Below are positions 1-12,600 of a stretch of 64,000 nt of DNA, piece by piece. Source of the stretch: Metopolophium dirhodum (lineage: Eukaryota > Arthropoda > Insecta > Hemiptera > Aphididae); contig NC_083566.1 of the NCBI RefSeq assembly GCF_019925205.1, positions 496,001-560,000 of the forward strand, given 5' to 3'. Position 1 is the stretch's first letter. Each line of letters begins with the position of its first letter. Under the pieces are notes generated by a model. The model was not told the DNA's origin. It saw nothing but the letters and a program-made list of their open reading frames with translations, and did not search any database. Made by a program: the position numbers and the translations under genes.

Positions 1-12
1 TGTGCTAGTGGC

Positions 13-108
13 GCAAGTGCCTATAAATGATATATAAAAAAAAAATTTAAATATTGATTAGAATAAAAGTTATTCCAAAAGTCAGTTATATTTGTTACAC
101 CCTATAAT
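13..108 (+). repeat. Dispersed repeat, copy 1 (3' end of an AT-rich element)
   Basis: The segment containing AATATTGATTAGAATAAAAG and GTTATTCCAAAAGTCAG and ending TTACACCCTATA matches 11512-11612 over about 95 bp in the same orientation. Confidence 0.7.
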
Positions 109-224
109 ATGTACTATACACATACCCATACAAATTACAATACTATATAATATATTATGCAGAGTGTATATAATATTATGTATACCTATACAGGCGATGC
201 ATTATTTTTATTATCATCATCATC

Positions 225-225
<1 letters not shown>

Positions 226-256
<31 letters not shown>

Positions 257-326
257 CCATTGTTATTGTGTTATTATTATTACATATTTGATATTTTACA
301 TATTATTATTATTATTATTATTATTA
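226..326 (+). repeat. (TTA)n microsatellites
   Basis: Two TTA tracts (about 226-255 and 301-326) upstream of the first NDRG coding exon. Confidence 0.85.
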
Positions 327-377
327 TACGTTGACGGCTTTTGCACGTACTCGCACGTACATACATTTTGTTTGCAG

Positions 378-600
378 CTTTTGGCCCCGCATGCCGCAAC
401 ATGTCCTACCGCTCGCTGGCCGCCGACCGCGTGTACAAAGCGACCACGGACGACCTGCAGCCGGAGCGGAAGAACTCGGTCGGTACGGTTTTTAAAAAGG
501 CTTTCGGCACGCTAAGCTCCAGCCCCCGGCGCAGGCTGTCCGAGCCGCTTATGTCCGGCGTGCCCGTAATCGGCACCGGAAACATCAACACGCCGCTCAG
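378..600 (+). CDS. MESK2: NDRG exon 1: first coding exon (ATG at 401)
   Basis: The exon follows a TTTGCAG acceptor ending at 377 and runs to a gtatatt donor at 601. The ATG at 401 opens a basic N-terminal extension (MSYRSLAADRVYK...) that precedes the conserved NDRG core and is the least conserved part of the family. The reading frame stays open from 378 to 401, so an additional upstream coding exon outside the window cannot be excluded. GC content is far above the flanking TTA microsatellites. It ends in phase 2. Confidence 0.75.
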
Positions 601-3600
601 GTATATTACACGCGCCGCGTATATAAACATATGCGTATGATATGGGTACACGTCCTATGTATGTGGCTCTATATTATTATCATCATCATCGTGTGCAAGC
701 GCCGAGGTCGAAGAGAATACTACACCACAGCTGCAAGGGCGCCTCCTTGTCAGAACCTATGGGGGGGGGGGGGGGGGGTGGGTGACGATATCATGTAAAT
801 AATAACTGAGAACCAACCAAATTGATTTGATCAAATAACAGAAAATAAATACACAACATAGATAAAAACGATGTGTTGATTCACCTATAATATGTAATAA
901 CTAATATGTCATGTATATCATCAGTAAAAATAGTTTATTATTTACAATCAAAAAAAAAATTACAATCATTTCACATTTGTCTAGGGGGTGCAGACATATC
1001 ACCTCCTTGCACCCCCTAATGGGCGCTATTGCATCACAGTATCTATAATATGTAGCTATATGTTATATATGTTTAATCTTTAACCCCGTATATAACATAC
1101 ACCGTTACCCATTTATTATACGCACTATATACAGCACTGACACTTTTTATTGATTTTTTTCTCCCCACATTTTTAGGTATGCTTCGAATAACATAATATA
1201 TTATTATTGTGTTTATTCGAATATTATGCTCATATCATATATAAGGAGGTATATGCGACACGCATACTATATAATACCTATGTGTTTTTAAATACCTAGT
1301 GGTTTTACGGCATTTTAGGACTATCCTAATTTGTATACGGGATGATCCATTTAACGTAAGACACTCGTTCAAGGGCGTCCATAATCCAGGGGAGGGGCAC
1401 TGTATTTTTTCAATAATATTGATCTTTCTGTTTACATTTTAACTGCTATATTATATAAGTTTACGAAGCATAATATTATATGACTGTATTCAAGGGTTGT
1501 TATGTTTAAAACACAGTGGCTTAAACATTTTATTTGAAACGGTATAAAATTCAAACGCTTTGTTAATTGTTTAAAACAGCGTAGAATCCAAGTGAATATT
1601 GTGTTTTATTTAAAATACTGTACTTTTTGTTTTAAGAGCGTCGGAGTCAGTGCATTTTTTAATACAAAGTCATGTCTTACGTGAAAAACTCTCACGCCCT
1701 GTAGAATAGTTTCGTTAAGTTTTTTTATTTAAAAGAAGAGAACATTTTGTAGGTCAGATCAAATCCCGATTTTCAAAACTATAATTATAGAAGCTATAAA
1801 ATATGCACTCAAGTTTAATATCTTTGATTATATATATGTTGTTCAAATTATTGAACTACGTGATAAAATCATCGACATATTTTTTTTATATTCATATAAT
1901 ATTATATAATATCGATAAAATTAATTTCTGTGGTTATAGAACAAGATGTTAGTAACGAACACTAAGATTATCAATTTTTTTTATTCAATATAAATAATGA
2001 GTGTCTTACGTTAATTGTGTCACTCGGTGTATTATATTATGGTTGAATCGATAAAACAGAATTTGGAAATAAGAACTCAATTAAATATTACTGATCATTG
2101 AATATTGTTATCGTCACAGGATAAATGTCTTTAACTACGTAAAAATAGAATTACTTGAATATGCTTACACTGAAACTAACCCAAACATACTAAAGAATTT
2201 CAAAACCAAGACTTGAATAGGTTCATAATTTTAGTATAAATAGAGGGTGAGTACGATCAATTAAAAACCACCGTCCTAATTGTATGAAGTATACATCAAA
2301 TACATGATGTATGCGTAATATATAATATTATGTTACTATAACCATGATATACTGACACGCATACACTTTATATCGCATTTGAGTACTTAAATCTATATAT
2401 ACATCATAAAATATTTTATTATCGAGATGTGGCCATCGTATTCAGTTATTTCCGATTCCGAACAAACTTAGAGAATGATTTCCGGTTAGCGCAGTGATAA
2501 TTGCGGATTCTCTACCATGTGATCATTCTCGGGGACTGTATGGAAAATGCTAAGATAACCTTATATTAACTCGTATCACCCCACCATTGTACCGACATAA
2601 AAACAGGAACAGCTACCTTGATTTCTCGTTGCCAGTGTCAACAGTACGTACAAACAACTGGAAAACACTAAGGCTCTATACACATGCTATTATAAAGGTA
2701 TACATTGCGATTATTATAAAATATAGTATATTATGATGGATAATCGACTTGATCGACTGTAACTAGCGGAAAGGGCGATGAAGAAACGAAAAAACTACCC
2801 TAACAACTTTGTATACCTTCTATAGTTCTATACACAACGTTTTTAAAAAAAAAATATATAGCGGAAAATAAGTTAAACATTTAATTTGTATGATAAATAT
2901 TATATGTATAATGTTCCCGATACTACCGCATACTCGTGGCGTATTCGAAATCCTATTATTGGTGAGGGAGGGGTATTCTATTTATTTATCTTGTGCTAAA
3001 TTTTATCATTTATATTAAACAATTAGATAGGTACAAGATACTATACAATATTGTAATAAATTGATATCTTTATCAAATATAAATGTTTCGCCAGCTATTT
3101 TATAACTATTTAAGGGGCCTCGCTATGGTATTGATTTAAGTAGAATCATTAGGCAATTTTTAATATCGTCGTCGCCACCCGAGATCTATGTGTTAGTCGT
3201 AAATGATTATTAGTGTGTGTGATGTCCATGCGGGTCAATTGTAGCGGTACGGAGGGCACTCGCACGTACATTTTCAGTAAGTTATATTGTGATCATGAAA
3301 AAATGTTTATTTTTCACACAAACATACGATTCTAATTCCAACAATACGTCGCAACGATTACCTCGATTTGTATTCTGACAAAATATTCTTTTTTTCTACA
3401 GCATGTACGAGGGATCGATCAAAGCATATTTTTAATATTGCATTTAGTTAATTAAATATTTAAGTTGGAAATTCTGATTTTTTTTTAATTTTTCACAATT
3501 TTTATTCAATTTAAATTACAAAAATTAAAACTGTGGCTCGATCGTTTCCTTGTATATATTACGGACAATCTGAATATATTTTCAGAATTAAAATCGTGAT

Positions 3601-6600
3601 AATTGTCTACACGTATCGTTGGAATTAGAAACAGTAGTTTTTGACAAAAAAAAGACGTGGTAGTGAGGTCCCTTAATAATATATTTATTGATTTTTCTAA
3701 GGTTTCAGAGAAGTTTTTTTATCCAAAACATACCAATATTTTGCCCATCATATTGACTGACCTAGTAATGCGTCAATACTTTTTAAGACTGATATGAATT
3801 CGTTATTATGTTTACTGGAGATCGGTCAGTCCACTTTTACCAATTTCAGCCCCCCACAACTATATATTTAGTTTGAATATTTCGACAAAAAATACCTACT
3901 TACAAATGAGCATAAATTGTTTACCGTTCATGCGCACAACGCCAAGGCGGTGACTTTTACAAGCGCGTGCGGGAGTGCTCCGATATTTCTTTTACATACA
4001 GTCACACACACTAATGGTCAGTTACTACGCACACATTTACAAGACCCACATGCATGCAATTTGAAAATTGCCTATTTCAAACTCCTTAGTAACTGTTCAC
4101 CACCGATCCCCTTAAGGGGCCTTCCTAATGCTATTATTTAAGGGGCAACATTTAGGCAATATCTAATCTCGTATTAGTCATCCGGGATCTATGTGTTAGT
4201 TGTAAATAAAATATAATTTAATAAAATATAAATTATGGTCATCATTAAATATTGAAAAAAAGATCATCCCCCTCATCATCCCTTTCCTCCGTTTGACCAC
4301 CACTGTAGTGAACTATACCATAAGATTTTATTTTTACAAAGTGTTACGTACGGTATACGATTTTCTGACGAGTTAAAATATTTTTCAGAATCAAAATCGG
4401 ACAAAGTAAGCTAACTTAAATTTTGCCAAAACTTAAGGTCTTTTGAGCTAAAATTGACGGCAGTAGCGAGGTCCCTTAATTATCCTCTTAATGACAGATT
4501 CCAAGTTTATACATGTTTATATAATAATTTACAAAATATGAGCTATAGCCTTAAATGACATAGGCACACAAACACACACTCATGACATAAAATAATATAT
4601 TTGTCACGACAGTGCGGAGTACATCATATAATAATATAATAATTCATTGTATGTTAATGAATGTGTATTTTACGTTTCTTATGGTTTTCGTTTTACAGAA
4701 AAATGCCCACATCTGCCATATCCGAAGAAGCGTCGCTGCTCAGGTGAGTGTTGTTCGATTTATTTTTATATATACTTAACTGTAATTCATGGTCGTCTTT
4801 TGATATGTCCCTTGGTGACGCCGATTACCGAGTTCGGGCCTTTCGATTGATAATATCTGTTCGAAGGTTAGATCCTCCTATAACCAAAATAATAACATTT
4901 ATAATTAACACGGAATCAGCATGTTAACACCGTTTTAACGCATATCGTGTGCGTACCGTGTCCATAACAACTCATAGAGGTCACTCGTACGCCCACTTGG
5001 CCCAAACTCGGCGCCACTGCGGCTGCATTGAATATAACATGTTACATCCCGTTGATGAAATTACACAGTTCACAAAATGGACAATTTTTTTTCCTATTTC
5101 ATGACTCACGAGCAGGTGAACCTTGAACAGTTCGTGTACACTTTGGGCGATCCTGCGATAGTAACGAATAATATATTATAAACTTATAATTACACCTTTT
5201 TTATATCATATAATTTTTGTTACCTACCATAATTTTTATAATATCATGTACCTATTTTCTACAAATTTACCGTTACAGTTTACTTTTTTTTAAATTGATA
5301 TAATATTATATATCATTATTAACTATATATATAATATATCTATTATCTATGGATAAAAATTATGAGAACAAATAAAAAATTAAACAATTTTTAAAATAGT
5401 TTACCGTTTTATGAATCGGGTGTAACTTTGAAATCTACCTATGCTATACTGCATATATTAAAACATATTATCACATTATAATCATTGTGTGTTTTCTGTG
5501 CGCGATGTAGTGGCATGCGGTCGGAGACTTTGGAGGAAGTGGAACTTACCGGCGTCCGTCCGTCGTTACCTGCCGTCCGGACGTTTACCAGGGGCAACAC
5601 CGGTGTGGAAGAGGTGTACGTGGACACCGACAACGGGCCGGTGTGCGTGGCCGTGCAGGGCGATCGGTCCAGGCCACCCATACTCACTTACCATGACTTA
5701 GGACTGAACTGTAAGTGAGCCAGGGGTTTTGAGTCAGACATTTTTCGGTTAGGTATTGCCTAATAATTATGTTGGTGGTTTTTTTTTGATTCCCTGACAT
5801 GTTGAAAACAAAAAACTTTTCATTTTAGTATTGTTTCTGATATGCAAATTTATAATCAACAGAAATTTATACGATTTCAATCATCTATACGTGTAATATA
5901 GTAACTATAGGTATTGACTTTATACTTTATAGAAAATAACATAATAATAATATCTAGTAGGTAGTTATAATACATACCTTTTAAATGCATACAATTATGT
6001 GTAGTTTTGTCAAGTCTTTGAAAAGTAACACAGCCTTCATTTTTATTTTATCCATCAAAAACTTTTATATTGTCACTGAAATTCTATTGCCTGCTACTAA
6101 TAATATTACGCCCTCGCCTGTAGCCGCCGTACAACGAAATTCGAAACCACCTCCTCACATATTGTCGTGGTTATAAGTTATGACTTGTGACGTTATGTTT
6201 TTCGTCCGATGAGCAAAAGCTTTTTATCGTCGTTTAGCAGATGGAGGGAAGGACAGGGAAGGACAGGGGAAGACAGGGGAAGGGTTAATTTTGACATCAT
6301 GCTTAATTTTTCTAACTGTAAAGTACCAATTTTGTCGTTTGGACGTTTTCTAACGCCTAATCGTTTTGCAGACGTCACAAGCTTTCAGACATTCTTCAAT
6401 TACAGTGAAATGCGCACCCTCATGTCAAATTTCTGCGTATACCACGTGAACGCACCCGGACAAGAAGAAGGAGCAGCACCGTTATCGGACGAGTAAGTTA
6501 TATAGCAGACAAAATGTTATAAAATGCATGCGAGAATGGATATGAGGAGGTTCTTACGAGTTTGAAATGCAATATTTGACATGTTTTTTTATTTCTGAAC

Positions 6601-9600
6601 AACAATAAAACACATTAATTATACGATAATAGTTACCATAATAGGCATGTCGCGATATAATAGTATATTAATATTATACTCATATAATGTAATATGTGCT
6701 TTGGCTGTAGTAATATGGTGCCGTTTCAGTACACAACCTATAGTGATCAACCCTTAAGGGCGTATACGATGGTAATGGGCTAACGTAAGAAAATGTTTAT
6801 TATACGGTTTAATAATAAATTAATTTAACGAGTAGGATTTTTAATTTTTACAACAAATTATTAATATGCAGGTGAATGTTTTTATGGCTATTGAAATTAT
6901 TTCATATCATTATATTTAGTTAAGTTTAATTATATTTAATTGATTTTTTTTTACGTCATCTACATAATGTACGTTTAAAATAATCTGTAAAATGGAATTG
7001 TACGTAATAATTTTAAACGTTATAGAATATATTTAATAGTATTCACTAGAAAATATTAACCGACGACGAATAACGCAAATTGCTTTTAATAACATAATGA
7101 AAATTAAATTATATTCATTTAGATTTAATATTAATTAAAAATGCCCTCCTCGCTCCCACTCAATCTAACTTTGGTGGGTTAAATCTTGTTTGCTTTGTGG
7201 ATGAGTACCGAACGCCAATGGTATATATTATTAATACCATTAATATTTAAATATTCGAGTGGTTTAATCACTCTTCGAATGTATATGTGCCTTTTATATG
7301 ATTTTTAAATCATTCGAGTACATTTATAATCTATATGTTGTGAAATCTATTATTAATTAACAAATCATATGGTCATTTTATGGGAAATAAGTACTGCTAT
7401 TACGACTTATTATTATTATCATCTATTCAAAATTAAATAGTTTAAAATTAATGTAAATATATATCATAACAAATGCTGTACTTAATATAACGTAATAATA
7501 CGCTTTAAAGCACATTTTGACCAAATTATATTGTAGGTAGGTAGGTACACACATAATATATTATTTAAAAATAGTTTAAATTTTGTTGTATTTTTAAAGT
7601 TTGATTTTTATTGTTCGATTCTCATTAATTAATGTTTTGTGCATTACAATATAATATATTATTATGAATTTAAGATAACCTTAAGTCAGTTTTTATATTT
7701 CAAACCAATAAGGGCGAATTGGTTGTTCAATACCATCTCGGTCTGCTCGTCGATGAATGTCTGCAAGCTGTTTTCCAAGACTTTCGGAATTCGCTGATGA
7801 GCCAAATCCCTGATAGTTTCGCAGTTGTTATCGTTATTCAACAACACTGTGAGCCCATTGACGGTGGTCTTTGAGAACTTCTTCGTAACCTCTCCTAGTC
7901 CGTTAGGTTTGGTGACTACGATCATGGTTTGCATGTTTTCTATGGCGAACGAAGCTTTGCCATTGTACACGTTTCCGGTGTTGTATACCAAAGCCCATTC
8001 GTTGTTGCCTCTCAGGTCGAACGATGTGAAGCAGAAGAGCATTTCAGTTTGATCATTGTTGACGGTGTAGTTGACCATCTTTTGGACTTTGTTAGATCCG
8101 CTCAAGTCGTTAAACATGGTGTTGTAAATCTTGGCCTGTAACGATTATATTATTAGATTTTCCTCCAGAGATAGCGATTATTACTTATAATGAACAAAAG
8201 GAGTGCAAGGGAACTGAAGTGCAAATGGTAGGGGTGGTGGCAATAAGGACCCAGGAGCCTCGAGTGTTAAATGTGTAGTAGTACCTACTCTCATATTATG
8301 TTCTGTAAAATTATTAGATTCTTAAATAAAAAATATCATTTTAAAATAAAGTGCAAGATATATGATAATATTTCAAGTAATAATATTTTATAGACTTTAA
8401 TAATTATTTTGATATAAATTACGTACAATGGCTGTTATGAGCAAATTAATTTTTGAATGTGTAGAATCACAAAATCTGCCAACGAGTTGCAATTTTTTTA
8501 AACACTAATCTGCTGCAGTTAGTGTCAATTATGGATATGTTTTATTCATTACTCTTATATATTAGTGATTAGTGTCATCTTACTTGTATTCCGGGAGCAA
8601 TGTAAGCGTTGGTTTTTGGGACAGCCATGGATTTGGTCGGGAACAAGACAGTCGGTTTCAGCTCTTGTGCGAGACGCATTGCAATTAGGGGTGCGAAACT
8701 GACAGCCATTTCTTCGGCGAGACGGCCTTTGATCACCTTGTTGAGATAGTTGTAGTAGTAGACATACGGCTTTTTGAATTGGGTGTTTCCGCTCAACTCG
8801 TTTAACACTTCCATGTTGGTGAATGTTGACTCGTGGTGACCGAACATCAACGACTTGGAGTCGATTTCTGGCCGAGTTTCCATGAATTCGTTCAGAAGGA
8901 ACTTCGTTTTGAATATGATATCTCTCAGGGTGATGTTGAACTGTCCGGACTCGGTCTTTTTAGAACTGGCAGCGTTGTAATCTCCGACGATATCGGCTTG
9001 CTTCAAGACAGCGGTGACCAAAATCTATAAAATACACATCACATTGTTTAGCCAACTCTTTACTAATATGTACATATTCTGTTAATATATATATTTAAGT
9101 AATTTATATATTTTACCATGTTCTCGCCCATCTTCTCCACGTTGACTTCATTCAAAATTGCTTTTCCCAAACCTTGAATTTTGGCGTTTCTGTATTCGAT
9201 TTCGCCGTTGTTCAAGAACTCAGTAGCATCGATCAAGCTCATCGGGTCTGAGAATTTGAGGTTGCTTTTGGCTTGTTCGACGTATAATTGATACTTTTGA
9301 CTCGCTTTCAGAATAATTCTAATTTGTTGGCCAACATCCTTGGACAACTCGACGTTTTGATGAGAATCTTCCAAAGTTTTTAGACCTTCGTATTTGATTT
9401 CTGTAAATTAAACATGTTACGAAACCGTATAATTAAGAGTAGGCTGCATACGATATTGCATTTAGAAAATAATAGCATAAAAAGTATATTGTATAATAAT
9501 AGTATATGATTTTCTTAAATAAAACGGAATCAGAAAACAATGTTATACAGTTTTGTTTTCAAATTAATTTCTAATGTCAAAAGTATATTTAAATTTAAAA

Positions 9601-12600
9601 CTAAAACCGATAAATAACGTATTCGTTTAGTTGATTATAAAAGTTTAATAAAACTGTATAAAATACCTTGGTAATTGCCAGTCTGGTTACGGCAGTGCAA
9701 GCAAATAGCGTTGATTGCTGCTACTGAAACAGCGAACACGAACACGGAACCAAAGAACTTCATGTTGCTGCCGGAATCACCACTGAACTGCCTGTGAAGT
9801 CTCCATCCCGACGTATTTAACCGTATTTTAAAATGTCGATTAAGTGATTTGGAGCGGTATTGGATTTTTGTCGATGTATGCATCGATATAGAAATTGTGT
9901 ATTTTATGACCTTTAAACATTGTTTACACCACGAAATACATACAACTTACTCTTAATCACTACTTTTCGTAAGTTTTAATTAATACAAACGTATATTATA
10001 ATCACAAAAGAGCATTTCAGAAAAAAACATAAGATAAGTTTTCGATTGCACCTCATTATAGATTATCCTTGTATATTGTATAAGAATATAATAGTGCTGA
10101 TTTAATTCACTAGAACTGACAATAATATGTAAAAATAACTTGAAATGGTATATCGTATAGATTATACAGATTTATAATTTTAATCAATAAAGCAGCTGAG
10201 GGGTACCCACATTGAATTGAAAAATTTAGAATGTACATAATTAGTTTGAAAATTATGAAACGTTCGAAAAATAATCTAATAATCTATGACAAGTTCAAGC
10301 TTACAATAAGTATTTTACGAATAACAAAAACCAATTTCGTTATAAAAACGGGGATGTCGTAAACGTAACGATTTTTCACAATTTGTCCTTAGCTTGGATT
10401 ATTTAAGATTAGGGACAGAAATTAGAACATTTCATAATACATTTCTTTAAAATATCAATTAGATACAATCCTCAATCGACAGGTTTTAGCTGTCACTTTA
10501 AAATTGTAATAAAAAGTAAAATTAAAATTTGCATTAATTTTTAAAATTACAATTTAAATTTAAATATACTTTATTAATTGCATACATTGTACGATTTGTC
10601 GCATAAAATAGGTATCTATAACAATAATTTTAACTTAATACAACCTTTTATCAATTATGAATTACCAGTATGAAGCATTCACATTAAATGTTATGACATT
10701 TTTGTCATGCAGTAACATTTCAGAATAAAAAAATAAATTAATAAATAAATGTAATATATAATTTAATTGTTTCTGTAATTTTTATAGTCGTACGAATTTT
10801 TCCTATTACATCTTAATGTAGCTCATTGCTTTAACGTTCCATACACTGCTAAATGTTAATGATGTAGTAATCTCAATTAGGATATTACTCTTTTAATGTA
10901 CTTATATAGTAATAATTACTCCTTCAATGTGTGTAATTACATCTATATAATGTATTTACGCTTTTCAATAAAAACTAACCACTAAACTTTGACGGTTTTA
11001 TATATTAACTATTGTAATTATTATAGGTTTATTTTTGTATCATCTAATTACAATTTTATTATTCTCGTTTGTTGATTTTTAACCTATACCGTACACTTGT
11101 ATAATTTACTTGTAAGTAGGTATTAGGTATATGACAATTCCTAACGAAAGTATACAATGACGAAAAAAAAAATGACGCTACGTATATGACGAAAATTGTT
11201 TAAGTTATATGATTAGTAAATAATTTAAGAAATATACTCAAGTTAGCAAATTCCCGAAAAAAATATTTGGAAAAAAGTTTTTACGTTTCAAATTCATTTA
11301 ATCAAAAAATATTGATATTTTAAAAAAATCAAAAAAATAAACTACTTGACCTAGATAAATGTTTTACTATCAAAATTGTTCTTATAATCAGATTCACAAA
11401 TTGGCTATTTTGAATATATCCAAAAAAATTGAAATCAAATTTTAAACTTTTTATTTTCAGTGTTAAAAAATAAAAATAATTTTTTGTATAATATATTATG
11501 TGTAGATAATATACAAGTGACTATAAATTATATATAAAAAAAAAACTTAAATATTGATTAGAACAAAAGTTATTCCAAAAGTCAGATCTATCTGTTACAC
11601 CCTGTATTATAATAGTTGCATTTGTTATAATGAAAATAAAATATAATAATATTGAATATACGTATCATTAACAATAAACGAAATTATTTTGCATCGATAT
11701 AAACATATTAATCATTAAATACCACACGCCCGTGTGGTATATTATTAATAGAAGCCATTAGGTCAAAGTTGTAACTTATTTTGAACATATATTTTTTTAT
11801 GTAAAACACGTGCCGGTGTAGGTAATTATATAGGAACTTAGATACGAAATACGTAGGTATTATAATTGTAGAATTTTCTAGATTTTCTAGATAAATTTTA
11901 ATTGACTTTAAACTTGAAACGTATTCATTATCGGAATAAAATGAAATATTATTAACCGATGAAAAATAAACTTTACAAAACAACCAACTTATAAAAAACG
12001 AATAAATATATTTAAACGATTTAATATGGTAGTTATAAATACGATTTTTCAAATATTATGTTTATTTATAAAATTACAAGGATAAGATTTATTGTAAAAG
12101 AAATATTTTATAATATTATTATATTATCAGACAATTTCCTCTCCGAATAAACCGGTATTAAATACATTTTTTTTAAAACTTTAAATTGATTTTAAATCGA
12201 TTTCCAGTTGATTTATTTTCTTGACTACCATTTATTTATTCTATGATTCAAAATTAGTAATTAGTAACAAAAATAAATGATAAGTTATACAGCTCAATTA
12301 ACCGTTTATTCTAGTTGTATAGCATTAAACAGGAAACCGATACAATTCGTATTGGCGCACCCTATATTTACTTTTTAAGTAACACATTAGCCTTTAATAT
12401 AAATAACAATGTATAAAATACAATATACACATATTATATATATATTATAGTCTTAAAATAAATTACAAGATGAAATTAACGCAATTCAACCAAATTTAAT
12501 ACAAAAATAAACGTATTTGTTTTATACTTTTATGGTTTATTGTGGAACAATAATTGTTCCTTTGTGAGTAGCTATTAGCATTTCTTTTTAGGGTGTTTTC

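Larger units (their letters stand above)
1..377 (+). other. Upstream intron or leader of NDRG with TTA microsatellites
   Basis: AT-rich DNA with (TTA)n tracts at about 226-255 and 301-326, ending in a pyrimidine/TTTGCAG splice acceptor at 371-377. The first ~105 bp belong to a dispersed repeat also present at 11512-11612. Short low-complexity reading frames here are not credible genes. Confidence 0.6.
601..4698 (+). other. NDRG intron 1 (4.1 kb), MITE-rich
   Basis: No gene is visible. It holds an 18-G tract at 761-778, a 664-bp TTAA-flanked element (1351-2014) and a pair of related TTAA-flanked MITEs (3110-3676, 4112-4479). The rest is AT-rich. Confidence 0.7.
4744..6371 (+). other. NDRG introns 2 and 3
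   Basis: Intron 2 (4744-5510) and intron 3 (5711-6371) flank exon 3. Intron 2 contains an isolated hAT-like terminus (CCAAACTCGGCGCCACTG ending at 5019). Intron 3 contains a purine-rich tandem array at 6243-6285. No other gene is supported. Confidence 0.7.

Noticed and set aside
92..334. 80-aa Ile-rich reading frame
   Set aside because: It is a translation of TTA microsatellite.
6209..6371. Coding sequence upstream of NDRG exon 4 (open frame through the purine repeat)
   Set aside because: The frame is open by chance; the TTTTGCAG acceptor at 6371 and NDRG homology start the exon at 6372.
11708..12052. 114-aa minus-strand reading frame
   Set aside because: Lys/Asn/Tyr-rich, no motif, no signal or splice evidence, inside NDRG intron 4; chance is likely.
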